Shown here piece by piece: positions 43,780 to 55,136 of a DNA stretch of 64,000 nt. The notes beneath the pieces were generated by a model that did no database searches, was not told the origin of the DNA, and saw only the letters and a list, made by a program, of their open reading frames with translations. The translations under genes and the position numbers were made by a program. The stretch is from Canna indica (Eukaryota; Streptophyta; Magnoliopsida; Zingiberales; Cannaceae), in NCBI GenBank assembly GCA_034359265.1, contig CP136894.1, forward strand, positions 26,442,501 through 26,506,500, given 5' to 3'. Within the stretch, counting starts at the first letter, position 1. Each line of letters starts with the position of its first letter.

Positions 43780-45076
43780 ATCGATTTTTCAAAAGAGCAT
43801 GCAAATTTTTGAAAACTGAAATATGTGGAAGAATGCAAATTCTTAATTGCATCCTTAAGTTGGTAAAGGTTTCTTCATTTAAGGGTTTTGTAAACATGCC
43901 CGCAAATTATTTGCCGATAGGCCCAAATTCTACAAAAATGTTACCCTTAGCTACATTGTCTATAAGAAAGTGATGCCTTAGGCAGTGGCGTATGCACATA
44001 GGTAAATGGGGGACATTTTGTCCCCATTTTTTCCCATATTTTTTCAAAAAAATTAAATATTGTGGTCCCGTTTCATATTCAAAATAATGTGAAGATAGGT
44101 TTTGGTAGTCTTATTATTTATTATGCATATTACTTAATTGTTAAATTTGTCAGCAAATCGCAACTAGAATTACATTCCATATTGGAATTGGTTAAAACTA
44201 TTTTTTTTTAGTTTCCAAATCTAATAGATTGTTGCTTTCTTTATTCCAATAGCCTTGCAAAGAAAAAGAATAATGTGTTTTTTTCTTTTGGACTGCATCA
44301 GAGCTACTGAAAAAAAAAAAATGTTACTAATGATGCTATCATTAGTCATTTCCAAAATATGAGAAGTCGTAGAGAACAATTGTGAGATGTAGTAGGTCGC
44401 TTCTTATTCAATAAATTATATAATTCAGCTCTTTTGATGAATTATTTCTTTCTATTTCCTTTTGTAGAATTATATATTTTATTTCTCATTTGTTGATTTA
44501 TGTATTTTGATTGTCTTATGTTAAAGGTACTTTTATACAATTATACTGTACTATACCGCGGGGGCAACCCCCTGCAACCCCCAAATTATACACCCTAATT
44601 TTAATTTTAAATTTCTCTATATCCTCCATTTTCAAAATCCTGCATACGCCCCTAGCCTTAGGTCTATGTGTTTAGTCCTAGAGTGTAATATCAGATTTTT
44701 AGTTAACTTAATTGCACTAGTGTTATCACAATGAATTGGTATGCATGAATAGCTAAGTCCATAATCCATAAGGGTTTGTTTCATCCAAATGACTTGTGCA
44801 CAACAACTAGCCGCGGCGATGTATTACGCTTAAGTAGTTGAAAGTGCAACTGAGTTTTATTTTTTGGAAAACCAAGAAATAAGACTCATTGCTAGGAATT
44901 GACAACACCCACTAGTGCTTTTTCTATCTACTTTACACCCGACAAAATCAGCATCGGAAAAACTAATTAATTCAAAAGATGCGTCATTTGTATACCATAA
45001 TCCTAACTCAACTATACCTTTTAGATATCTCAATATGCGTTTGATCGCACTTAAATGAGGGTTACAACACAACTTC
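43780..45076 (-). pseudogene. Copia C end of RT and RNase H (split)
   Basis: The frame 44857-45072 reads HLSAIKRILRYLKG, ELISFSDADFVGCKVDRKST and SLISWFSKK, a Copia RNase H beginning. Continuing toward lower coordinates there is CDNTSAIKLTKN and HSRTKHIDLR, then the hAT insertion, then FLIDNVAKGNIF and FTKPLNEETF. The text resumes on the far side of the insert after allowing for one target duplication. Confidence 0.82.
43983..44654. mobile_element. Non-autonomous hAT element with 8-base duplication GCCTTAGG
   Basis: The ends CAGTGGCGTATGCA and TGCATACGCCCCTA form the hAT-type inverted pair, and the duplication GCCTTAGG is exact at 43975-43982 and 44655-44662. It is 672 bases without a transposase. 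A G/C-run hairpin (GGGGGCAACCCCC) lies near its right end at about 44560-44572. Confidence 0.88.
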
Positions 45077-45081
45077 CTAGT

Positions 45082-45513
45082 CGTCCACTCAGAAACTCCT
45101 TACAAGCACGTCTATGGAGCAGAGGCCATGATCCTCATCGAGATCGCAAAGCCCAGCCTCCCCAGAGCCACCTTCGATGAACAAAGCAACTCAAAAACCC
45201 GACAGGTTAAGTTGGACCTCGTCGAAGAAGAATGAGAACTCACTAGGGTTAGGGAAGAAGCCATGAAACTCAAGATAGCTCAGAAGTACGACAAACACTG
45301 CATACCAAGGAGTTTCAAAGAAAGAGATCTGGTGCTAAGAAAGATCAAACTCCAGAGAAAACCAAACAGGGAGGGGAAGCTTACCCAAAATGGGAAGGTC
45401 CGTATAGAGTCATCAAAGACGTCGGGAAGGGCAATTACAAAATCGCTGAACTGTCCGAACAAGAACTCCCACGGACATGGAATGCGGCCTCCTTACGAGC
45501 CTACTATAGCTAA
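45082..45513 (+). pseudogene. Tat-type Gypsy integrase, C-terminal part
   Basis: The plus strand reads SETPYKHVYGAEAM, KLKIAQKYDKH and ERDLVLRKI. After a frameshift it reads YPKWEGPYRVIKDV and LPRTWNAASLRAYYS with a stop. These are the standard end motifs of Tat-lineage integrases. There is one internal TGA (about 45232). The catalytic core is not present. It is an orphan piece facing opposite to the Tat element to its right. Confidence 0.82.
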
Positions 45514-46300
45514 GCACTATCCCTTATACTGTGAATGGTCGGAGCATTTTTTTTCTTTCATTGCGATTTTTCCCACAGGGTTTTCCCTTTGAAAGGTTTT
45601 AATGAGGCACCACCACGCATAGGCCGAGGACATCACTTGGTGGGCCTTGATGTATTGTTATTCAACAGTTATTCAATAATGTTATTTCCATTTTTCCACA
45701 TATTTCTCTAGTCCATAATATTTATAGCTATTTCATAGCGTACAACGAAGGAACTCCAATGATCTCACGATAGGTACACCACCCGACGATGGCAATCACC
45801 TCTACCTTACGCGACACATTAATCCTTCTTGACCCCGAATGCGGTCTCGGCCCCAATGCCAATACTCCTCAAACTCAATCACTGCAACCTATGGGCCCAG
45901 CACCCTCAACGACCCGAAACATGCTCCTTGCGAGCTCGGTTTAATATCGAGTTTGATCCTCGGCCCTAGTCGCTGCCATCTCCGGGCCAACGCCCTCAAC
46001 GACCTAAATGCTCTCCTCACGAGCTCGGTTTAACACCGAGTCTGGTCCTCGGCCCCAGCGCCACCACTCTCGGCCGCAACACCTCCACTCCCAAACTCTA
46101 CAATCTCAAGGAAGATCGACAAACGCCCGAAAGGTAACCTCGATCTTAACTATACTTTTGACATGGATCTAATCTCAACCCAAAGATTTATCCACAGCCC
46201 GACTGAGACAATCGGCCACACAACATCTACATCGCTCGACATACAGGCCTAAGTAAGGCCAAACATCACAGTGAAAAAGCAAAAGCCATAAGAAAGAATC
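45514..46300 (+). other. 3' untranslated region with tandem repeats of the Tat fragment
   Basis: The sequence TTTGAAAGGTTTTAATGAGGCA (split by decay) follows the integrase end, as in Tat elements. At about 45840-46060 two diverged units of about 110 bases carry GAGCTCGGTTTAA, CCTCGGCCC and GCCCTCAACGACC. Tandem repeats before the 3' LTR are usual in this lineage. No gene was seen. Confidence 0.5.
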
Positions 46301-46870
46301 ATCAAGGGATATGCATATATATTCACAAAACCCGCGAAGGGTAGACATACATTCACCAACCCAAGTTACTGAATCAAAGAACATCTATCAAGAGGAGGCA
46401 TCCCGACGATGCAACATGTTAGTCACATTTGATGCCACCAGAGGCGAGAGGTTGAGGAGTTCAAGACAAAGGCCCTAGCCACGCGCAATACTTGGTTGAA
46501 TTGTCCAGGAACTGACAATGACTATGTGGGGGAGGCCAATGTACAAAAGGAAGCTCAACAGTTATGCAACTCCCGAAAGCCGAATAAGTGCTCAGGCACA
46601 CTCCTCGGAACTCGTGGAAAGAGTGGCGTAAGCCTCTTGGTGTGAACCTGCAGGGAGTTCCCGGTCGCTCCCAACCGACCTTCCTTCACCTCCCTCACAT
46701 GCCCAGTGGTGCAAACCTATGGCGATCTTTAATATACTCATTACCAACCAAAGGATGATTCTCGGAGGACTGAAAACTCACAGCACCTCCCGCTCCACGC
46801 CAAAGCTTGTGCATACAAAAAAAAGAGAAATAGGGGGCTTTTATAGACTCCAAAAGGGTCGCCCCCCTAA
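46300..46870 (-). repeat. LTR-like DNA joined to Tat RT
   Basis: On the minus strand a TATA box (46838-46845) is followed about 180 bases later by GAGCGACCGGGAACTCCCTG, an R/U5-like signature also seen in other Tat LTRs. The end of the LTR is not clear. Confidence 0.45.
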
Positions 46871-47690
46871 AGGCTTCAATCCCTCGGTTCGTGAGCATGA
46901 ACCCAAGGAATTTGACACTGTGGACACTAAAGGTGAACTTCTCCGAGCTGAACCTCATGCTATAGCGTCTCAATTGGTTAAAGATTTTAGTGAGGTCACT
47001 GTAGTGGTCTGTTTTGACCGATGTTTTGGCGACCATGTCGTCCACATACACTTTCATGTTTTAGCCGATCTGTTGTTCGAATACTTTATTCATCAGGCGC
47101 TGGTATGTTGCCCTTGTGTTTTTTAGCCCGAAGGGCATTAATGTGTAGCAGAAGTTGGCATGTTCAGCAATGAAGGTTGTTTTCCCCGCATCCTCTGGAT
47201 GCGTTCGGATTTGGTTGTATCCGGAGTAGGCATCCATTAAGCTCATGTACTGATATCCTAAGGAACAGTCGACAAGCTTGTCTAATCTCGGGAGCGCGTA
47301 GGAATCTTTTGAACGGGCCTTGTTCAGATCGGTGAAGTAGACACACATATGTCATTTCCCTGAGTACTTCATATCCAACACAATGTTTGTGAGCCATGTG
47401 GTAAATCTAATTTCTTGATGAAATATGCTTTCCAGTTTCTTCGATGGATGCTTGTTGACGCTCAGCCCCAAGCTTGTAGTGCTACGGGCTTGACCCGTGG
47501 GTCGATAGCAAGCTTGTGGCAGATAATTCTGGGTCTAGTCCGAGCATGTCGGCCGGAGTCCATGCGAATAGGTCGGAGTTGTCTCTTAGTAGAGTGCTAA
47601 GTTGAGGTTTGAGCTCGACAGGTAGGAGACCTTTGATGAAAGTCACCTGCTCGGAGGATACCCCGATCTGCACACGTTCCATGTCATCGA
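46870..47690 (-). pseudogene. Tat-type Gypsy reverse transcriptase (truncated)
   Basis: Motifs in order on the minus strand are LRDNSDLFAWTPADMLGLDP (pre-RT), FTDLNKARSKDSYALPR, MDAYSGYNQI, LMPFGLKNTRATYQRLMNK and VYVDDMVAKT, with both catalytic Asp, then KFLGFMLTNRGIEA. Frameshifts lie near 47480 and stops near 47060. This pattern is the Tat/Ogre/Retand branch. Confidence 0.85.
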
Positions 47691-48160
47691 CGGGCTTGGG
47701 CCACTCTTGGATATCTCCTCTGGGTCCAATTTAGGTATTCTGGGTTGTTGTTTTGTGTGAAAGACTAGGTGTGTTGGCTGGGTTGAGGTACCCGACATTT
47801 CTTCCAATTCGATCGATTTTTGCTTTAGGCATTCGTTGTAGCATAGGCGGAATTCTTTTTGGTCCATGTAGGCCACTTCCACTTATGTCCTTGAGACAGG
47901 GAATTTAAGTGCCAGGTGGGGGTCAGCACAATGTCGCTCAAACTCTTTAGTGATGGTCGCCCCAAGATCATGTGATAGGGGATGGGGCAATCAATGATTA
48001 GGTATTGCACATTAATCGATTTGGTCCTCGATCAAGAGCTGAACATTGTCGTCAGCCAGACGTAGCCTCAGATGCTGACTCATTCTCCCGAAAAACTGAC
48101 AAGGTCCTCGTGGTAGGGGTGGAGTGAAGCTTCGGCCAACTACATCTTCTTGAATGTCGA
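47640..48160 (-). pseudogene. Tat-type protease C-terminal part and linker
   Basis: IIDCPIPYHMILGRPSLKSL (47825-48010 frame) corresponds to the end of the Tat aspartic protease, followed by the linker ahead of RT (VAYMDQKEF). Stops are present. Confidence 0.65.
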
Positions 48161-49146
48161 GTAGAACATGATGTCAGCCGAGCTTCCTTATTCCACAAGG
48201 ACTTTCTTGACAATGAAGTCATCAGCAATTATAGAAATTGTGAGGGGTCATACGAATTTTTATCCATCCCCTAAAAATCATATTCATAAAACGATATTAT
48301 CGGGGCTCATATGTGAGGTCTCTGTGCACAGGTCGCGTCATCAATCGACATGTTGGATTAGAGAAACTTCTTTTTGGCCAAGCTTATCTTGCCTCCTTTG
48401 CCGAATTCTCCAGCTATGTGGTCGATGACCTCACGGATCTTAGTGCTCGGTTGGCTGGCTCGGTGGTTGTCTCGGTCGCCTCTTACACACCTTGGTGGTG
48501 GTGTTCTGCTTGGACTTCGGCGCTTGGAGCCATAATCCTGTCGGTCTCGTTTGCGGTTGATGTAGCGGTCGAGGCGACCTTCTCTTATTGAATGCTCAAT
48601 TTGGTCTTTGAGCATCACGCACTCTGCAGTGGTATACCCAACTACAATCTTCTTGAATGTTGAGTAGATCATATATGATGTCAGCCGAGCTTCCATATTC
48701 CACAAGGACTTTCCTGACAAGGAAGTCACCGGCAATTACAAAAATGACAAGGGGTCATGCAATTTTTTATCAATCCCCTAAAAATTATATTCATATAACG
48801 ATATTATCGGGGTTCAGATGTGAGGCCTCTATGGGCGGGTCGTGTCATCAATCGCCATGATGGATTAGAGAAGCTTCTTTCTGGCTGAGCTTGTCTCGCC
48901 TCCTCCACCGAATTCTCTAGCTATGTGGTTGATGACCTCACGGATCTCAGTGCTGAGATGGCTAGCTCGGCGGTTGTCCTGGTCACCTCTTACACACCTT
49001 GGTGGTGGCCTTCCGCTTGGAATTCAACGTTGGGAGTCGTAGTCATGTCGGTCTCATCTACGGTTGATGTAGTGGTCGAGGCGACATTCTCTTATTGGGC
49101 GCTCGATTTGGTCTTTGAGCATCACGCACTCTTTGGTGGTATGCCC
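48141..49146 (-). repeat. Direct tandem duplication of the Tat gag-protease junction (about 503 bases x 2)
   Basis: Copy 1 (about 48141-48640) and copy 2 (about 48643-49146) align along their whole length: CTTCTTGAATGT at the start, ATATTCATA and ACGATATTATCGGGG in the middle, GAGCATCACGCACTCT and GGTAT near the end. Each encodes, on the minus strand, the CVMLKDQIE gag end and the protease active-site area. The Asp-Thr-Gly-Ser motif is ruined in both (VEYGSSAD in one, a stop in the other). Confidence 0.85.
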
Positions 49147-49814
49147 ATAAGTATGGTGAAACTCTTACTTCTTGCTTTTGTCAAGGGGTTTGAACTTTCC
49201 CGTATTGCTGGGAGGCTTGAGCAACTGCGGGTTGTAGATCTCCTAGAGGATAGTTTCCCATTTTGCATTTAGTGGGGTATACTTGCTGAATCTGGGGCTA
49301 GGTTGGGAGTGCGACCTCCCCATTCTACCGCTATCTTACTCGCGATGAGCTCAGTCTTCGCCTTTATTGTCAGGCTTTTTGGACTTTTTATCCTCGGTGC
49401 TATCTTTAGCGGTCATCCTATCAGCCTTTCTAACCTCTCATGGTTCTTCCATTTCTATGTAGAACATGGCTCATTCCCAGAACTTGGCCATGTTCCTCGG
49501 TTTGGCCAGAGCGATTTGGTCGGCAAACTGTTTGGGTTTGAGGCCGTGCTTGACAGAATATAACTCAACGTGTGGGTCGATGTTGGTTATCTCCATGGCT
49601 ATGGCATGGAATCTTTTTAAGTACTCCCATAGCGGCTCATGTTGTCCATGCTTGATGTAGTGGAGCAAGCCCTCGGTCTTGGAGTAGATCCAATATGAGG
49701 AGAACTAGTTGGTGAAGCCTCGAGAGAGCTCCTAGAAAATGTGTACCGATCAGGGCGGGAGGGCGGAGAAACATAATAGCGCAACCTTCTCCAAAAATGT
49801 GGGGAAAGCTCGAT
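49140..49814 (-). pseudogene. Tat-type gag, downstream half
   Basis: The minus strand reads LLHYIKHGQHEPLWEYLKRF and TNIDPHVELYSVKHGLKP, standard words of the retrotransposon gag domain. The first codons (49814 downward) continue the gag frame that stops at 60533. Confidence 0.78.
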
Positions 49815-50465
49815 TGTCACGCCCTAACTCAGGGTCACGTGACCGGCCTGGGTATACATGCCTATACCCTACAGCCAAAATCATGCACATACCAACTCAA
49901 TAAATAACATAGCGGAAAAAAAGTAACGAGTTTTATTTCAAAAGAAAAACCAAACCAGATTTCATATAAGCAGAAAAGTTTTTATCAAAAGTTCAAGTGC
50001 AAAAAGAGAAATGAATCAAAGAGCAACAGTTCTTTTAACAAATAAAATCAAAATAATAAAAAAACATGAATGTCCCCACGGGACTACAACTCCAAAACAC
50101 CAAATCACAAGTGCATGACAAAACTAGTACAGACTCGACTACGACCCCTAACTAGGACTACTATGAGATCAATGTAGCTCCTCTGCCCTCCAGCCACGCC
50201 AAGTGCTCCAGCCCACATCACCTATCAGGCTCTGCAAAGCAAAAACAAACGATAACGAGTGAGTTCAAAGAACTCAATGAGCCGTTAACATCTATATAGC
50301 ATAATTCAAAACACCTGACTCAAGCAGGAATAGTCACAAGGGAGTGACTAGTTAACATGCCATCTAACCACCACATGCCCAAAGGCATCCAACACCCCAT
50401 CGGCGGAGTACAATAGGCCTAAGCCTACCATGCCCTAAGGCAATATGCCATACACAATGGTTACT

Positions 50466-50845
50466 AGGATAATCGGTATTGGCCCATCCGAACTTATCCT
50501 ATAACCAAGAAACTCGGGAGCAATCGGGATTTGCCCGTCCGAACTTGCTCCACGAGACGCGAAGGAACAATCAGGATTCGCCCGTCCGAACTTGCCCCTT
50601 TAAGATATCACAGGAATAATCGGGATTTTCCCATCTAAACTTATTCCTTAAAGAAACTTGAGAACAATCGGGATTTGCCCGTCCGAACTTGTTCCACGAG
50701 AAAACACAGGAACAATCGGGATTTGCCCATATGAACTTGTTCCAAAATGATAATGTAGGAATAATCGGGATTCGCCCATCCGAACTTATTCCTTTAAATA
50801 TAGAATCTTGGGAACAATCAGGATTTGCCCGTCCGAACTTGTTCC
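50466..50845 (-). repeat. Array of eight 35-base stem-loop units in the Tekay LTR
   Basis: Eight units of exactly 35 bases start at 50466, 50517, 50564, 50613, 50661, 50709, 50758 and 50811, with linkers of 12-18 bases. On the sense strand each has an outer arm (type GGAACAA), a spacer GTTCGGA, an inner arm CGGG, a loop CAAAT, an inner arm CCCG, one A, and the outer arm's inverse (type TTGTTCC). Outer arms vary between units but stay paired: ggataa, ggagcaa, ggaacaa and ggaataa types. The array lies downstream of the TATA box, hence in the transcribed leader when in the 5' LTR. Confidence 0.85.
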
Positions 50846-52062
50846 AGAAGTTGGGAATTAGCCATCCAACCTTCCAGGCCTAGCCTGCAATTCGGCTCCT
50901 AATCGAGCCTCTCCGCCATTCAATAAGATATAGCACAACATGACCTAAGTCAAGTGTCTCCTACGGTGTCTTAGGGATGTCTCTTTTGGGAAAACTCCAC
51001 AACGCCCAATGCCCGATCCCAACTCCTAGACCTGTAATGTCATAAACCCGTGAGATTTTATGTCATGCATAATATTTAGTTGTTGGTTCATAACATATTA
51101 TGCTTCCCATTGCATTTTAATTATGCAATTAAAATTTATCATCACCAAAAGTAGGGTTTTGTTTTAGGGTTTTATTCTCAGTTTACTATTGAGCCCCAAA
51201 CTGGTGTATCTAATCCGAATCCGGTTTCCAAAGTGTGTCCTATATTTCCAAACTATTTTTTCTGGTCAAACCGATTGGTTACATGACTGTGTTCAGAGAA
51301 CTATTCTCATCTCAGCAGAGAATTCAAAATCAGCCCAAAATCTAACAATTTAGCATGAATTTCCAGCAAGATTGATTTTTCAGCATGACATGGAAGTAAA
51401 TCCGAAATTTACATAATATAAATCCTTAATTACTGTCATCACATATTCACAACATCAAATCCATCATACAAAACTAGTTTCATAATTTACTAATCAAGAA
51501 CTAACATGCATCCACATCATCATAGGAACAAGTGTCATGCTTTAAATTAAGAATCCATCCATGGCACCAAGATTAACCTTTATACATGCAAACATAGATT
51601 CATGAACTAAAAAATTCAGATTTAAACACACCTCGTGCATTGACATCAAAGGAATTTAACTAAGAAGGCCAATCCAAGCTCAAATGTTTCTCCTAGGAAT
51701 TTTGTCGAACACGTGGAGGGCACCCTTTTCTCCACCTTGGCCGAGCACCCCTAGGATCATCCTAGGGCTGCTGAGGCCCAGGGGGGGCGGGGGGCGTCGG
51801 GACTCCTCCTTCAAGGCAACACGTGAAACAACGAGAAACTTCAAGAAACGATGGAAGATTCAACAAGAATTCTCAACCTCCACGAACGGCTCAAGAAAAC
51901 GAGAGAAAAGCCGAGAAAGGAGGGGTAAAACCACTCACCTGATTGGGAAGAAAGTTTAGATGAGAAACTTCCTATCGACGGCCTCCGGATCCGGCCCCAA
52001 ACACTCGGCTCCAAGGACAAGGAATGAAAGGGGGGGGGGGGCTCCTCTTCAAGAAGGGCGGC

Positions 52063-52368
52063 TGTTACAACCCGCTTGATGGGATAACAAACTCATCAAT
52101 TTCATAGGCCAACCTATTGGCCCAATTAAAATGCTTAAGCTGAAGTTTAATCATCCCACTTGAGTTTTGATCTTACTATCAAGACCCAAGTCAAGTTACC
52201 ACATAACACCAAATCATCCACACATAGCACCAACACCTATTAACTTCATAGGCCTTAATCACTTGCCTAATGCTTAAGCTGGAGTTGATAGTAGCACACC
52301 CATCAAGCCTTATAAGCCAACACCACATCCAACATACTCCCGATGTGGGACTAAACCGAGGTATTACA
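52063..52368. mobile_element. 306-base TRIM-related insertion with duplication GCGGC
   Basis: It starts TGTTACAACCC and ends GGTATTACA, flanked by GCGGC at 52058-52062 and 52369-52373. Inverted, its ends match the LTR of the TRIM at 933-1460 (GTCCCACATCGGGAGTAT, CCCATCAAGCGGGTT). It contains two partial copies of the family sequence, so it may be a solo LTR of a longer-LTR relative or a rearranged TRIM. The other Tekay LTR has no such insert. Confidence 0.85.
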
Positions 52369-52964
52369 GCGGCGGCTCCAAGGCTCAAGTGGTGCGGCGG
52401 CTTCAACCAAGCCGTCGACTTGGCTCCAAGGAGAGGTGAAAGAGAGAGAGAAAGGAAGAGAGGGGGAAAGAGGCTCAGCGGCTGGCTTCTGGCTTGATGG
52501 CTCCAATGGAGGGAGATGAGGAGGAGCGGCTTGGCTCCTGCTCGGCGGCTCCTCTCCTCTCTCAAGACCTGTGCGGCTCCAATGGGGAGCCGCAAGCCAA
52601 AGGAGAGGGGGGTTTTATACTCCACTCCTCAAACCTAATTCCACTAACCCTATTTGCAAACCCGCATCCGTCTCGAGCCGAATCTGATCCCGCTAATCCG
52701 GCTAAACTTTTAAACACATTCTAACCCCATGCTCCACATAAGCACCCAACACATGCACACCCATGCAATATAATTTAATAATCATACACACGCAACATAA
52801 CAATTAAATAAATTTATTCAATTAAGAAAAAAAACTACGTAATTCAACTTCCTACTTACCTAAGCTCGCACTGGACCATGAGTCGACACGACTCGACTTC
52901 GAACTAGTTTGCTAGGCTGACAATCACACAAATAAAAATAAATATGAATATCTAGGATATTACA

Positions 52965-52980
52965 ATCCTCCCTCCTTAAG
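52965..52980 (-). other. Polypurine tract of the Tekay element
   Basis: The sense strand reads CTTAAGGAGGGAGGAT directly before the 3' LTR start TGTAATATCC. Confidence 0.85.
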
Positions 52981-53016
52981 AAAAATTCTTCCTCGAATTC
53001 TAGAAAGGAAAGAAAC

Positions 53017-54210
53017 TTAAGGACTCACCAGATCATCAAACAACGAAGGATAACGCTCCCTCATATCCTGCTCCACCTCCCAAGTGGCGTCCTACCCGGA
53101 ATTGTGCTCCCACCTGACCTTAACCAAAGGAATCTCCTTGGATCTTAATTTTCTTATCTGCCGATCTAGCACCTCAACTGGGCGCTCCTCATATGAGACT
53201 GCTGAATCCACCTCCACTGCGGTAGGCTCAATCACATGGGACTCATCCCGAACATACTTCTTTAGCATAGATACATGGAACAATTGATGCACCCTGTCCA
53301 TACTGGGAGGTAAGGCCAACTCATATGCCACAGCTCCCCTACGCCTAAGAATAGGAAATGACCCAATGAACCTATGGCTTAGTTTTCCTTTCTTACCAAA
53401 TCTCACCACCCCGTTCATAGGGGATACCTTAAGGAACACCATGTCCCCCTCAGCAAACTCTACCTCCTTGGCCTTCCAATCAGCATACATCTTTTGGCGA
53501 CTTTGAGCTGTCAACAACCTCTCCCCGATTAGATTCACTTTTTCTACTGCCTCCTCAACCAGGTCGGGTCCCATCATAAGGGAATCCCCTTCCTCAAACC
53601 AGCCTACAGCCGACCTGCATCTTCGCCCATACAATGCCTCAAAAAGGGCAATCTCGATGCTGCTATGGTAGCTGTTATTGTAGGCAAACTCAATCAGGGG
53701 TAAATGTCTCTCCCAACTGCCCTCCAAGTCTAGGACACATGCTCTCAGCATGTCCTCCAATGTCTGAATGATCCGCTCCGACTCACCATCAGCCTGAGGG
53801 TGAAATGCAGTGCTGAACCGAACTTGGGTGCCCAACGCCTCCTGGAACGACTACCAGAATCAAGCGGTGATCTGAGTACCCCGATCTAAGATAATCATAA
53901 TAGGAACACCATGATAAGTGACAATCCGATCCAAGAACAAGCTCGCATACTGCTCGGCTAAAAAGGACGTCTTGGTTAGGGGATCCACCACTACCCAGAT
54001 AGAATCATTGCCCTTCCCAGACTTTGGCAATCCTGTCAAAAAATCCATGGTTATATTCTCCTATTTCCACTCTGGTACTTCAAGGTTCTAGAGCAACCTT
54101 GCCGGCTTTAAATGCTCAACCTTAACCTACTGACACACTAGGCACTTAGACACGAACTCGGCCACCTCTCTTTTCATGCCTTTCCACCAATCACGGTATA
54201 TTTTCGTGGC
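53017..54210 (-). pseudogene. Tekay integrase with C-terminal chromodomain
   Basis: Motifs in order are WWKGMKREVAEFVSKC and CLVCQ (zinc-binding part), MDFLTGLPKSGKGND with the first Asp, ILDRGTQIT with the second Asp, and HPQADGESERIIQTLEDMLR with the Glu. The large frame 53092-53835 runs on to FHVSMLKKYV and into a chromodomain (RPVEVLDRQIRKLR, IPLVKVRW). A TAG follows at 53092, then DATWEVEQDMRERYPSLF, the rest of the chromodomain. Such chromodomains steer chromovirus insertion toward marked chromatin. At least four other stops lie between 53835 and 54210. Confidence 0.88.
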
Positions 54211-55136
54211 TCACGGATGCATGGTGTATGTGGATCGATGAGCCATCTCTAGCACCTGCCAGCGAACCTCAGCCATATCTAGCACCACTATCCTGTTCTT
54301 AAACCTCAGAACGCCCTCCGAGTCAACACTGAAACCATTATTAGCATCGCCTCTCCTGGCCAGATCCTTCGTGAGTGCACAGAAAGTATCCTCCTCCTGC
54401 GTTGCCCGAAGCATGTCTACCAACGTGGACTGCACCCTCAGGTGAGCCACCAGCACACCAAAAGCTGACACTGACAAGACTGCCCCGCCATCCAAATACA
54501 TGGCCAAATCCTGAGCCAACGGCCTCCTCCTGACTGCCAAATGCACTAGACTGCCTATGGACTTCCTGCTCAAAGTATCACCCACCACATTAGCCTTTCC
54601 CGGATGGTACATGATCGTGTAGTCATAGTCCTTCAAGAGTTCAAGCCATCTTCTCTGCCTCAGGTTCAACTCCTTCTGGATGAGCAAATACTGGAGGCCG
54701 GCTCTTATGATCAGTGTATATCTCGCAAGCCTAGCCATAAAGGTAGTGACGCCACAGCTTCAATGCGAACACCACTACTGCCAGCTCAAGATCATGAATC
54801 AGATAATTCTTCTCGTGGACCTTCAACTGCTGGGAGGCAAAAGCTATCACCCTGCCATTCTGCATCAACATGCAACCCAAGCTGACTTAGGAGGCATCAC
54901 AATAAACCACAAACTTTCCCGATCCCGAGGCTTATGCCAGAACTGGTGCCGACGTCAAGCGGTCCTTAAGCTTCTGAAAGCTCTCCTCACACTTACTGTC
55001 CTTGTCGAATTTGACCTTTTTTCTGAGTCAGGCATGTCAATGGCACTGCAATCCTGGAGAAATTCTCAACAATTTTTTTGTAATAGCCTGCCAACCCCAG
55101 GAAACTGCGAATATCAGTGACATTAGTCGACCTCTT
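54211..55136 (-). pseudogene. Tekay RNase H and connection region
   Basis: The minus strand reads [36 protein letters not shown] and QRRWLELLKDYD, then YHPGKANVVGDTLSRKS. This is the RNase H module plus tether typical of chromoviruses. Stops occur near 54740 and 54885; the last part (54211-54738) is open. Confidence 0.8.

Larger units (their letters stand above)
42187..45076 (-). mobile_element. Copia element C (minus strand), 5' truncated, split by an hAT element
   Basis: It consists of a 3' LTR (42187-43364), a polypurine tract (43365-43378) and the end of pol. Pol is interrupted by the hAT element 43983-44654. At 45077 it is cut by a Tat-type Gypsy fragment, so everything upstream of the end of RT is lost. 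The LTR style (TTGATGATAACAAA-type words) and motifs suggest the SIRE group. Confidence 0.75.
49815..52964 (-). repeat. Tekay 3' LTR
   Basis: It is 3150 bases, including a 306-base insert (52063-52368). The outer ends are TGTCACGCCC and GGATATTACA. The sense-strand TATA box TATAAAAC lies at plus coordinates 52612-52619. The stem-loop array is at 50466-50845. It aligns with 57886-60532; about 200 bases around 51960-52060 and 52374-52450 are absent there. Confidence 0.9.

Noticed and set aside
50466..50845. CRISPR-like array (regular 35-base repeats with 12-18-base spacers)
   Set aside because: Spacers are too short and similar, repeats vary between units, it is inside a plant LTR and recurs in the partner LTR. 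No cas genes exist.
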